Source of the DNA: Archangium violaceum Cb vi76
GTDB taxonomy: Bacteria; Myxococcota; Myxococcia; Myxococcales; Myxococcaceae
Assembly: GCF_000733295.1 (NCBI RefSeq)
Contig: NZ_JPMI01000020.1
Span: forward strand, 1-41,389
Direction of reading: 5' to 3'
DNA: 41,389 nucleotides
Of the stretch, positions 28,031-35,591 are shown piece by piece; the first letter of the stretch is position 1, and every line of letters starts with the position of its first letter. The translations under genes were made by a program, and so were the position numbers. The notes below the pieces were generated by a model. The model saw only the letters and a program-made list of their open reading frames with translations. It did no database searches and was not told the DNA's origin.

Positions 28031-28063
28031 CATACGAGCCCTCCTTCCCCCGAGGCTCGTATG
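28031..28063 (+). promoter_or_regulatory. 10-bp perfect palindrome covering a start codon
   Basis: CATACGAGCC (28031-28040) and GGCTCGTATG (28054-28063) are perfectly complementary, with a 13-bp C-rich spacer. The right arm includes the ATG (28061) of the VPS62-like gene and part of its GAGG ribosome site (28052-28055). In RNA the hairpin would hide both; in DNA it could be an operator shared with the divergent DUF3703-TIR operon. Confidence 0.6.
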
Positions 28064-28867
28064 CATCGCTTCACCCGAATCGTCGTCGTGGCGTTGGGGT
28101 TGTTCCTCGCCCTGCCAGGCCCGGCCCGCGCCGATGGCCTCTCCACCATCCCCTACGGAGACAACTGCTGGGGCACCGGCACCGATGCCGACCGCGATGG
28201 GCTCAACGACGACTGTGAGCACCAGGTCGCCTTCTGGTTCATGCCCCTCTTCTGGTTCGACAGCGGCGAGAGCGGTTTCGACCGGCGCCCGTACTACGCC
28301 GTGAAGAGCACCAGCTTCTCCACCCGCACGCTCCAGGTGTTCTACATGGACACCTTCCTCGAGGACACCGGTGTCACCACCGGCCACGACGGGGACCCCG
28401 AGTTCCAGATCCTCGAGGTCCACTACTCCGGTGGCAGGTGGTACCTGGACTGGGCCTACCTGTCCGCCCATCGCAAGAGCAGCTGTGACTCGTCGGCCTG
28501 GTACTCGTATGGACAGCTCGAGTACGACACGGCCATCGACTCGCGCAATGCCTCTCGCGGCTGGCCCACGCTCTACGTCGCCGAAGACAAACACGCCACC
28601 TACAACAACCTGAGCACCTGTGACAGTGGTTGCTTCCTCCAGGACTATTGCAGCCGCACGACCTATCAATACCTCGACACCGCCACCTCGAACCGGCTCG
28701 TCTCCCGCAACGTGGGCTCCACGACGGTGCAGCTCATCAACTCCGTCACCCTCAACAGCAAGACCGAGCGTCTGCTCGATGATGTGGAGTTCAAGGGCTG
28801 GGATGATCAGTGGTACCGGCCCAACTCGCAGGGCTACCGCCGCCACCTGAACGACTTCGGGTTCTAG
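28061..28867 (+). CDS. secreted VPS62-like protein of unknown function
   Basis: A 268-residue exported protein. A signal peptide ([22 protein letters not shown]) is visible, quoted here only by its core [17 protein letters not shown], with cleavage before DGLSTI. The mature part is aromatic- and Asp-rich, contains several cysteines that could form disulfides (CWGTG, DDCEH, SSCDSS, STCDSGC, DYCSR), and motifs HDGDPEFQ and [14 protein letters not shown]. These resemble the conserved HxGD-E and P-x-x-Y-x-A-x-x-K-H-A-x-Y patterns of VPS62-related proteins. A calcium-like [11 protein letters not shown] stretch follows the signal. I do not know the function. The PKD-protein gene starts 6 nt after its stop. 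Confidence 0.72.
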   Translation: MHRFTRIVVVALGLFLALPGPARADGLSTIPYGDNCWGTGTDADRDGLNDDCEHQVAFWFMPLFWFDSGESGFDRRPYYAVKSTSFSTRTLQVFYMDTFLEDTGVTTGHDGDPEFQILEVHYSGGRWYLDWAYLSAHRKSSCDSSAWYSYGQLEYDTAIDSRNASRGWPTLYVAEDKHATYNNLSTCDSGCFLQDYCSRTTYQYLDTATSNRLVSRNVGSTTVQLINSVTLNSKTERLLDDVEFKGWDDQWYRPNSQGYRRHLNDFGF

Positions 28868-28873
28868 TCCTCC

Positions 28874-30160
28874 GTGCCCAACGCCCCCGCGCCCCCTGGA
28901 AACCCGGAGCGTCCTGCCACCAGGATGCATGCTCGCGTCGCCGTGGGACTCGCCGCCACGGCGCTGTTGCTCGTGCTCGTCGTCGCGGTGTGGCCCCGGC
29001 CCGTCAGCGAGGAGCCACCCCGGCCTCCCGCTGTCCCCGAGCGCCGTCTCTCCGCCCCGGAGGTCCGGCCTCCGGCGCCTCCCGCTCCGTCACCACCGCC
29101 GCCCCCCGTACCCACTTCCCTGGCGGCCTCGGGCGAGGCGCTCTCCGCGGCCCTCAACGAAGAGCGGGTGTCACTGACGTCCAGTGTGGTGATCGAGGGA
29201 ATCGACATGGACCGTTCGTGGGTGTGCGCGGGCGAATCGCTCCATCTGTCCGCCCGTCTCGGCGGGGAGCCCGAGCCGGGCGCGGTCTACCGGTGGGTCT
29301 GGCCGGTTGCCGGCAGTGGCGCCGAGCTTCATCCCGGGCCGGCGCTCCAATGGCAGGCGCCGGAGACGGCGGGCAGGTACCGGGTACGATTCCAGGTCTG
29401 CAGGGATCTCGGCGGACGGCGTGTCGGCGTGCTGGCCGAGCGCGAAGTGGAGCTCGACGTGCGCTGGTGCGGTGAGCAGCAGGCCCAGCGCAACGAACCC
29501 CTGCGCATCCGGGTCTCCCAGCGAGGGCAGGGGAGCTTCTCCTTCGAGGCCCTCCATCAGGGCAGTGCGCGCATCATGGCGTACGCGTGGGACTTCGGAG
29601 ATGGCACGACCTCCACCACCTCCGAGCCCCGCGTCGAACACACCTATCCTCTCGAGGCGATCGGCCCCCAGGAGATCAAGAGCTTCACCGTGCGGCTCCA
29701 GGCCCGTCTCGACCGGGGTGGGCCCCTGGAGGCCACGGCGTTCGCGCTCACTCGCGGGCAGCCTCCCTCCGAGCCTCCTCCCGTCGAGCTGCGCGTCTCC
29801 CGCTGGCGCCCGCTTCCCGAGGGCGGCTGGCGCAGCGACGTGGTGGTTCGCGTCCCGGAAGGAAAGGCCGTCACCTGGGAGCGGCTCGAGCGCATCTCCC
29901 TCCACTGGGATGGTCAGGCGGACACCTCCATGCGGCCCTGGCGCGAGGTGCTCCAGGTGGAGGAGGAGCTCGGCAATGGCGGCTTCCGCGGCTACGTGAC
30001 GGTGCGCGCCTCCGAGGCCCTGCCGGAAATCAAACAACTCCTCGACCAGCTGTATGGCCATGACGCGGTGGGCCAGGAGGTGGTCGTCTCCTGGAGCCCC
30101 TTCAAGCGCGAGCCTTCCCCGGAGGAGCCGCGCACCGTGGAGCCGCCACCCCGGAAGTAG
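28874..30160 (+). CDS. membrane-anchored PKD-domain protein
   Basis: A 428-residue protein with one N-terminal membrane helix (about 20-40), a proline-rich spacer (44-80) and an extracytoplasmic part. Residues about 105-197 look like an Ig-like beta sandwich (CAGESLHLSARL, then YRWVWP). Residues about 205-295 form a PKD domain with the hallmark YAWDFGDGTTS (about 237-247) and HTYP strand. The remaining C-terminus has no recognised domain. PKD folds usually mediate protein or carbohydrate binding on the surface. The GTG at 28874 lies 6 nt after the preceding stop, suggesting an operon; the ATG at 28925 is an alternative start at the membrane helix. Confidence 0.75.
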   Translation: MPNAPAPPGNPERPATRMHARVAVGLAATALLLVLVVAVWPRPVSEEPPRPPAVPERRLSAPEVRPPAPPAPSPPPPPVPTSLAASGEALSAALNEERVSLTSSVVIEGIDMDRSWVCAGESLHLSARLGGEPEPGAVYRWVWPVAGSGAELHPGPALQWQAPETAGRYRVRFQVCRDLGGRRVGVLAEREVELDVRWCGEQQAQRNEPLRIRVSQRGQGSFSFEALHQGSARIMAYAWDFGDGTTSTTSEPRVEHTYPLEAIGPQEIKSFTVRLQARLDRGGPLEATAFALTRGQPPSEPPPVELRVSRWRPLPEGGWRSDVVVRVPEGKAVTWERLERISLHWDGQADTSMRPWREVLQVEEELGNGGFRGYVTVRASEALPEIKQLLDQLYGHDAVGQEVVVSWSPFKREPSPEEPRTVEPPPRK

Positions 30161-30231
30161 CGGCCCATGGACGTCTGCTATTGAACAGATGGTGGAAGGT
30201 GTGGACAGGAAATGGGGCGTCAGACGTCGGA

Positions 30232-30260
30232 TTAAACTGAAACAGGTAGACTTTTATTAT
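30232..30260 (+). promoter_or_regulatory. putative promoter of the S8 protease gene
   Basis: TTAAAC (30232-30237), a 17-bp spacer and TATTAT (30255-30260; 5 of 6 consensus) lie in a strikingly AT-rich stretch of the otherwise GC-rich chromosome, 20 bp before the ATG at 30280. Confidence 0.42.
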
Positions 30261-30279
30261 CAAGCAATAGGGGGAATCG

Positions 30280-31572
30280 ATGCGTCTTCGTACCGTATCC
30301 TGGATGGTCGTATCCGCGGTGTCCGTGTCCGTGCTGCTGGGGTGCCCGGCTGCGACTCTGCCCAAGCCTCCCGCGCCACCTGCTGATTCGCCTTGCCCCA
30401 CCGCCTCCGTGGAATCCATGGCCCGCGACGGGAAGTTCATCGCCGCCGCCCAGCCCGTCCAGGGCGAGTACATCGTCGTCCTCAAGCCCCCTCGCGTGGG
30501 GGAGAAGGGGATTGCTCCGGCGATGATCGCGGAGAGCCTCTCGGCGCGCTACGGAGGCAGCGCCTTCCTCACGTACGAGCACGCGCTGCGCGGGTTCGCC
30601 AGCCGGATGACTCCGGAGCAGGCCCGGGCGATGGCCGCGGATGCGTCGGTGGAGTACGTGGAGGAGAACGGGGTGATGCGCGCCATCGGTGAGCGCCAGC
30701 CCGAGGCCACCTGGGGCATCGACCGCGTCGATCAGCGCGACCTGCCCCTGGACCAGACCTATCTCTACAGCGCCAGTGGCAAGGGCGTGCACGCCTACAT
30801 CATCGACACCGGCATCCGCGTCTCGCACGCCGAGTTCGGTGGGCGCGCGCAGGTCGTCTTCGACGCCTTCTCGGATGGGCAGAAGGGCAACGACTGCAAC
30901 GGCCATGGCACGCACGTGGCCGCCACCGTGGGTGGCCAGGTCTACGGGGTCGCCAAGAACGTCCAGCTCCACGCGGTGCGCGTGCTCAACTGCAGCGGCT
31001 CCGGCTCGACCGCCGGGGTGATCGCCGGCGTGGACTGGGTGACCAACAACCGGCTGCTCCCCGCCGTGGCCAACATGAGCCTGGGCGGTGGCAAGAGCGA
31101 TGCGCTCGACGAGGCCGTGGCCAAGGCCATCGCCTCGGGGGTCACCTTCGTCGTCGCGGCGGGCAACGAGAACCAGGATGCCTGCTCGCGCTCCCCGGCC
31201 CGCAGCCCCAACGCCGTCACCGTGGGCGCCACCACGGATGCCGACAAGCGCGCCAATTTCTCCAACTGGGGCGCCTGCGTGGACGTCTTCGCTCCGGGCG
31301 ACAAGATCACCTCGGCGTGGATCTCCGATGACTCCGCCACCCGCTCCATCAGCGGGACGTCCATGGCCTCGCCGCACGTCGCGGGGCTCGCCGCGCTCTT
31401 CCTGGAGCGCAACCCCGTCGCCGTTCCCGACGCCGTCACCTCCGCGCTCATCTCCAACTCCACGCCTGGCAAGGTGGCCGAGGCGGGCAGGTGCTCGCCC
31501 AACCGGCTGATGTTCTCCGGCTTCCTCGGCGACCCCACGATGCGCAACGGCACGGCCCAGGACGCGAAGTAG
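30280..31572 (+). CDS. subtilisin-like (S8) serine protease lipoprotein
   Basis: A 430-residue exported endopeptidase of the proteinase K/aqualysin subgroup. A lipoprotein signal ends in VLLGC (C22), so the protease is probably anchored to a membrane. An inhibitor I9 propeptide spans about residues 60-137 (GEYIVVLKP...EYVEENGV). The catalytic triad is D176 (YIIDTGI), H209 (NGHGTHVA) and S361 (SGTSMASPHVAG), with oxyanion N296 (AAGNEN). Propeptide cleavage should precede the GIDRVDQR start of the mature enzyme. GGGG lies just before the ATG. Probable roles are predation, nutrient release or surface processing. It is monocistronic with an AT-rich promoter. Confidence 0.93.
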   Translation: MRLRTVSWMVVSAVSVSVLLGCPAATLPKPPAPPADSPCPTASVESMARDGKFIAAAQPVQGEYIVVLKPPRVGEKGIAPAMIAESLSARYGGSAFLTYEHALRGFASRMTPEQARAMAADASVEYVEENGVMRAIGERQPEATWGIDRVDQRDLPLDQTYLYSASGKGVHAYIIDTGIRVSHAEFGGRAQVVFDAFSDGQKGNDCNGHGTHVAATVGGQVYGVAKNVQLHAVRVLNCSGSGSTAGVIAGVDWVTNNRLLPAVANMSLGGGKSDALDEAVAKAIASGVTFVVAAGNENQDACSRSPARSPNAVTVGATTDADKRANFSNWGACVDVFAPGDKITSAWISDDSATRSISGTSMASPHVAGLAALFLERNPVAVPDAVTSALISNSTPGKVAEAGRCSPNRLMFSGFLGDPTMRNGTAQDAK

Positions 31573-31673
31573 GGCGCCCCGTGACAGGGAGCCGGTGACG
31601 GCCGGCCGGGCTCCCTGGATCCGTGGAAGGGGAAGGCTCCTGGTGCTGGCTCGACGCCGCCGCACCGGGGCCC

Positions 31674-32078
31674 TCAGGGGGCCTGGGTGGGTGGCTGGCT
31701 CTGGGGCTGGGTGGCCTTCATGGCCGCGCGGACCTTGTCGCGCAGGGCCTTCTTGCGCTCCCGGAACTGCTGCTTCTGCTCCTCGGTGAACTGACCCCCG
31801 CTGGCCTGGAGCTGCGCCTGGGTGTCATCGCGGAGCTGCCGGGCCTCGGCGAGGAACCCGTCCGCCTGCTGGCGCGTGAGACGGCCGCGCTCGACGGCGC
31901 GGTTGAGCCGGTGCTCCATGCGCTCGAGCTTGTGGAGCATCCTCGCTTCCCTGTTCTTGTGCTTGTGCTTGCCATGGTGCGCCTCGTTGCCGGTGGGAGC
32001 GGCGGGCTGCTGGGCGAGCACGGGCGCGGAGAACAACAGCGAGGCAACGGCGGCGGACAGGGCGAGCTTCAGACGCAT
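31674..32078 (-). CDS. small periplasmic helical protein (Spy/CpxP-like)
   Basis: A 134-residue exported protein: the signal peptide MRLKLALSAAVASLLFSAPVLA ends with an AXA site (PVLA-QQ). A His/Lys-rich segment (HHGKHKHKNR) comes next. The rest is strongly helical and charged (MLHKLERMEHRLNRAV, ARQLRDDTQAQL, EEQKQQFRERKKALRDK), then a Gln/Pro tail. The layout is like LTXXQ/Spy-type periplasmic chaperones or metal-binding sensors, but no diagnostic LTxxQ pair is certain (RLTRQQ and FTEEQ are similar). A stress or metal role is inference only. Confidence 0.68.
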   Translation of the reverse strand: MRLKLALSAAVASLLFSAPVLAQQPAAPTGNEAHHGKHKHKNREARMLHKLERMEHRLNRAVERGRLTRQQADGFLAEARQLRDDTQAQLQASGGQFTEEQKQQFRERKKALRDKVRAAMKATQPQSQPPTQAP

Positions 32079-32171
32079 GGCGGAGACTCCTTCAGGGGGA
32101 CGCGCCGGGACGGTTGCCCGGCGTCATCTGCTCGTCAAAACCCTGGAGCCCGCGGAAGGTTAAATCCCGGC

Positions 32172-33269
32172 TCAGGCGCGCTTGCGCCGCGCCGTGGGCT
32201 CGAAGGGCGCGGCGTCGATGCGCACGCCCACATACGAGGGGAAGCGCGGCACGCCGTCGTTGGAGAGCTCCTGGTAGCGGAAGGTGATGATGGTGCCCAC
32301 CGGCGGCGGGTTCTCCCGCTCCTTGTCCGAGAGGCCGGTGCCCACGGAGAAGCGGGTGCCGTCGCGCAGCTCCACCTCCAGTGCTCCCAGCCGGCCCTTG
32401 TGCCTGCCCGCACCCGCCGCGTGCCCCACCACGCGGGCCTCGTCGTCCTTGAAGCTCTTCACCTTCAGCAGCGTGTGTGAGCGGCCCGCCTCGTAGCGCG
32501 AGCCCGGCTTGCGCAGCATGAGCCCCTCGCCGCCCAGGCCCTCCACGCGCGCCAGCTCCTCGCGCAGGTGCGTCACGCCCTTGCAGGTCTGGTGCTCCAG
32601 CCACTCGGCGTACGGGGGCGCCACGTCCTCCACGTACCGCTGGCAATACGCGAGCCGCTCCTCGAAGGGCGCCTCCAGCCTCGGCGCGTCGAAGATGACG
32701 AAGGCCAACTCCTTCCAGTCATCGCTCCGGTCCTGACGCCGCACGACGCTCACGGTGCGCTGGAACTTCTTGCGGCCGCCGAACAGCTCGCCATCGAGCG
32801 GATGGTCGGGCAGCTTCGCGGTGAACCAGTCGGGCGCGAGGAACAGGTTGCCCTGGCGCGAGAAGAACTGCTTGCCGTCCCAGTAGGCCCGCACGCCGTC
32901 GAGCTTCTCGCTCATCCACCAGCCCGTGAGGTCGACGTCGTTCTCCCACGAGTGGGCCAGCAGCAGCGAGGGGGCCGTGGCGGCGTCGGACTCCGCGCCC
33001 GCGACGGTGTTGGCGCCGGACTTCGGGCGGACGTTGCGCGCCGCCGGCCGGGCCGGAGCACTGGCGTCCGAGCCGCCCACCCGGGCGTCTTCCGCCGCAT
33101 CCCCCCGGACCTTGCGCAGGTGCTTGCACGTCCGCCGCTCGATGGCGATGGACTGGTTGCGCCACGCCGGGCACGAGCACGAGTACACACCACCGGTGTT
33201 CTTCAGGATGTACGGCTTGGAACCAGAGCCCTGTACCTCGACCTGGGCGCCGTCCGCGATGTCCGCCAC
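32172..33269 (-). CDS. ATP-dependent DNA ligase with N-terminal SWIM zinc finger
   Basis: A 365-residue fusion. Residues 20-52 form a SWIM zinc finger: C31-x-C33 then C48-K-H50. A linker of about 60 residues rich in Ala/Gly leads to an ATP-dependent ligase: adenylated lysine in motif I EKLDGVRAYW (K122), motif Ia-like FFSRQG, motif III LDGELFGG (E161), motif IV GGEGLMLRKPGS and motif V LLKVKSF. The C-terminal OB fold ends with FRYQELSNDGVPRFP. It seals nicks using ATP, probably in repair; the zinc finger likely helps bind DNA. No Ku or LigD neighbour is seen, so a role in end joining is not indicated. Confidence 0.9.
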   Translation of the reverse strand: MADIADGAQVEVQGSGSKPYILKNTGGVYSCSCPAWRNQSIAIERRTCKHLRKVRGDAAEDARVGGSDASAPARPAARNVRPKSGANTVAGAESDAATAPSLLLAHSWENDVDLTGWWMSEKLDGVRAYWDGKQFFSRQGNLFLAPDWFTAKLPDHPLDGELFGGRKKFQRTVSVVRRQDRSDDWKELAFVIFDAPRLEAPFEERLAYCQRYVEDVAPPYAEWLEHQTCKGVTHLREELARVEGLGGEGLMLRKPGSRYEAGRSHTLLKVKSFKDDEARVVGHAAGAGRHKGRLGALEVELRDGTRFSVGTGLSDKERENPPPVGTIITFRYQELSNDGVPRFPSYVGVRIDAAPFEPTARRKRA

Positions 33270-33399
33270 GAGTCCCTCCCTTGATGCGCCGCGGTTGGCT
33301 GGCGGCGACGAGGGGAATCGTATCCGGTGGGTCTGACGGGTGCGGAGGACCTCTCAGGGCGGTTCGGCGGGATGACTTCCGAGGGAAGGAAGGGAGGGC

Positions 33400-33966
33400 T
33401 CAACCTTCCCGGGCCGGCACCTCGTAGAGGTAGATGGGCGTGCGGTACAGGTCGTCGACGACGAGCGTGCGCAGGGGTTTCCACCCGCGGAGCGCGAAGG
33501 TGTGACTGAGGATGCGGGTGCCGGGAGCGAGCTCCTGGGACAGCTTGGGCGCCAGGCGGCTCATGGCGCCGGGGTACAGGTAGCAGACCACGGCCGATGC
33601 CCCCGCGAAGGAGGCGCGGAAGAAGTCCTCGCGCACGAGCTGGAGGTTGGGACGGGGGGCGAGGCGCAGGCGCAGGCGCGAGAAGGCGTAGGGAAGGGGG
33701 GATAGCTCGAAGGCCACGATGCGGGCACGAGGGCAATGGTCCGCCAGCGCGAAGGCCAGCGTGCCCCAGCCGGAGCCGAGTTCCAGCAGCGTGCCCTCGA
33801 ACTCCGAGGGGAGCAGCGAGAGCAACTGGCGGCGCACCTTCCCGGAGGTGGGCATGGGGGAGATGCCCATCTTCAACGTGTGGAAGACGATGGACAGCAT
33901 CCCCGCCAGGAGCAGGGCCAACAGAAGCAGGAAGAGGAGGACTCCGGCCGTGCTCACGCCGCGCAT
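33400..33966 (-). CDS. membrane-anchored class I SAM-dependent methyltransferase-like protein
   Basis: A 188-residue protein. An N-terminal hydrophobic helix (about 6-27, VLLFLLLLALLLAGML) anchors it. The soluble part begins with MGISPMPTSGKVRRQL and holds the SAM-binding motif I LLELGSGWGTLAFAL, an acidic motif II (IVAFELSP) and VREDFF at the third strand. The C-terminal methyltransferase half is short, so substrate binding must be minimal or shared. Similar proteins are annotated as class I methyltransferases of unknown substrate. It is transcribed away from the Hachiman locus and is the last host-like gene before the AT-rich segment. Confidence 0.78.
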   Translation of the reverse strand: MRGVSTAGVLLFLLLLALLLAGMLSIVFHTLKMGISPMPTSGKVRRQLLSLLPSEFEGTLLELGSGWGTLAFALADHCPRARIVAFELSPLPYAFSRLRLRLAPRPNLQLVREDFFRASFAGASAVVCYLYPGAMSRLAPKLSQELAPGTRILSHTFALRGWKPLRTLVVDDLYRTPIYLYEVPAREG

Positions 33967-34211
33967 GCTACGCGCCCTGGAGCGGGCCTGGCGGCGTTTC
34001 GTGGGAGCCCGTGGCGGTAGCCACTAACAGTGGGGGAGCACGGGTGGGCGTACCGGCGCAGGCTGCCAGAGGGAATGGTGAGGCGAGCGAGGTGGGACGC
34101 GGCTTACTTCCGATACTTGGGACAGGCGAGGTCCATTAAGGCGCCTTGACAATCATGCTCCTCGCTCGTCTGCTCTCTACCCAGGTAGCCACGTCGCGAA
34201 GTAGATAACGC

Positions 34212-35591
34212 ATGCCTGACAAACCCCCAGTAGATCCTTCCGCGAAGCCAGCAGCACCTAGTCCGGCGAAGCCGGTAGCGCCCGTTCCGGCAGGGCCTGC
34301 GGCGAAGCCGGCAGCACCCGTTCCGACAGGGCCTGCGGCGAAGCCGGCAGGGCCTGCGGCGAAGCCGGCAGCACCCGTTCCGACAGGGCCTGCGGCGAAG
34401 CCGGCAGGGCCTGCGGCGAAGCCGGCAGCACCCGTTCCGACAGCGCCTGCGGCGAAGCCGGCAGGGCCTGCGGCGAAGCCGGCAGCACCCGTTCCGATAG
34501 TGCCTGCGGCGAAGCCGGCAGGGCCTGCGGCGAAGCCAGCAGCACCCGTTCCGACAGTGCCTGCGGCGAAGCCGGCAGCACCTGCTGCGCACGTTCCGGC
34601 AAAGCCAGCAACTGGAATGCAAGCACCCACTCAAGATGCAGCTCAGACCACGCTTGCGCTTGCCGGTGTATACACAGGGTTGGAAGCGCGCCTTAAAGAG
34701 GTCGTTTACACATGGGATGCAAACGGCATTCGCGCAACTGGGCGTTTCTTCTACTTAGCCTTCCAGAATGGGAAGCCGACCCTTGAGGAATTTGTCAATT
34801 TTATCTACTGGAAAATCATTCCCTTTTGCATCACTAGGCGCGAACGGATGGAGAAGCAGTCACTCTTCATCGCGACAAACGACGAACGCTATATTCATGA
34901 GCTAACCGATAAGGCTCGAAACCTCTTTGCTAAGGCAATCAAGTCACAAAAGACCTCTGGTGAGCCAGGCGAGTTGATTCTGTTCATCCTGTTGGAAGGA
35001 TTCCTCAAAGCTCCGCAGTTGGTTTCAAAGATGTATCTCAAAACAAATGAAAATGTGCCTGTGCATGGCACGGATAGTATTCATGTACAGTGGGACGCAG
35101 AGCAAAATAGTCTTGTGCTGTACTGGGGAGAATCGAAGCTCTACGCCGTTCTTTCCTCAGCCTTGGATTCCATTCTCGACTCAATCGAGGAGTTTCTCGG
35201 TCACGATGCTGATCGCCCTCCACGCGAGCGAGATATTGACGTTCTGCACGATCATGCAAATATTTCCGATCCAAAAATAAAGGCGGCATTACTTGAGTAT
35301 TTCGACCCATATTCAGAGAAGGCCAACCAGCGCAAGGAGGTTTATGCCTGCTTTGTTGGTTTTGATTTTGATAAGTTTGATGGGTTGATGGGGTTGTCTG
35401 ATTCAGATGCTAGGCAGAAATTTGAGAGTGAATTTCTGTTCCGAATCAAGTCTGCTTGCGAGTTGTTTTGCGGGAAAATCGTTAACCGCGGCCTGGATGA
35501 GCTTGAGTTTATCCTCTTCTTGCTTCCATTCCCCGATGTCGAAGAGCTGCGAAAAGCGTTTTTCAAGCGGTTAGGAATGAGCGATGCTTGA
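34212..35591 (+). CDS. hamA: Hachiman HamA nuclease (DUF1837) with N-terminal Ala/Pro/Lys repeat array
   Basis: A 459-residue effector of the Hachiman anti-phage system. The C-terminal HamA/DUF1837 domain (about 145-440) has GELILFILLE (E254), the metal-binding aspartate in HGTDSIHV (D288) and WGESK (E307, K309), a PD-(D/E)xK-like site. HamB holds HamA inactive and releases it to cut DNA after sensing damage or phage DNA (known for the family). Unusually, residues 34-121 are four exact-length 19-residue repeats (AAPVPTGPAAKPAGPAAKP) plus a partial one, likely disordered and basic. The repeats use GC-rich host-like codons whereas the nuclease body is AT-richer. An internal ATG at 34617 would give a normal-sized 324-residue HamA. 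hamB overlaps the 3' end by 8 nt. Confidence 0.88.
   Translation: MPDKPPVDPSAKPAAPSPAKPVAPVPAGPAAKPAAPVPTGPAAKPAGPAAKPAAPVPTGPAAKPAGPAAKPAAPVPTAPAAKPAGPAAKPAAPVPIVPAAKPAGPAAKPAAPVPTVPAAKPAAPAAHVPAKPATGMQAPTQDAAQTTLALAGVYTGLEARLKEVVYTWDANGIRATGRFFYLAFQNGKPTLEEFVNFIYWKIIPFCITRRERMEKQSLFIATNDERYIHELTDKARNLFAKAIKSQKTSGEPGELILFILLEGFLKAPQLVSKMYLKTNENVPVHGTDSIHVQWDAEQNSLVLYWGESKLYAVLSSALDSILDSIEEFLGHDADRPPRERDIDVLHDHANISDPKIKAALLEYFDPYSEKANQRKEVYACFVGFDFDKFDGLMGLSDSDARQKFESEFLFRIKSACELFCGKIVNRGLDELEFILFLLPFPDVEELRKAFFKRLGMSDA
34311..34574 (+). repeat. 57-bp tandem repeats inside hamA
   Basis: Four full 57-bp units start at 34311, 34368, 34425 and 34482, followed by a 36-bp partial unit at 34539. 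They differ at only a few bases. Being a multiple of three, unit loss or gain would change protein length without breaking the frame. An imperfect precursor unit precedes them from about 34246. Confidence 0.93.

Noticed and set aside
34146-34174. Sigma-70 promoter for hamA
   Set aside because: A perfect TTGACA is present at 34146-34151, but no acceptable -10 box occurs at 16-18 bp.
34311-34574. CRISPR array
   Set aside because: The 57-bp units are directly abutting with no variable spacers and lie in frame within a protein; no cas genes are present.
34136-34630. Long minus-strand frames over the hamA repeats (Gly/Ala-rich or Arg/Cys-rich proteins)
   Set aside because: They are artefacts of the 57-bp repeats, which stay open in several frames; they lack ribosome sites and recognisable domains, while the plus frame continues into the HamA nuclease.
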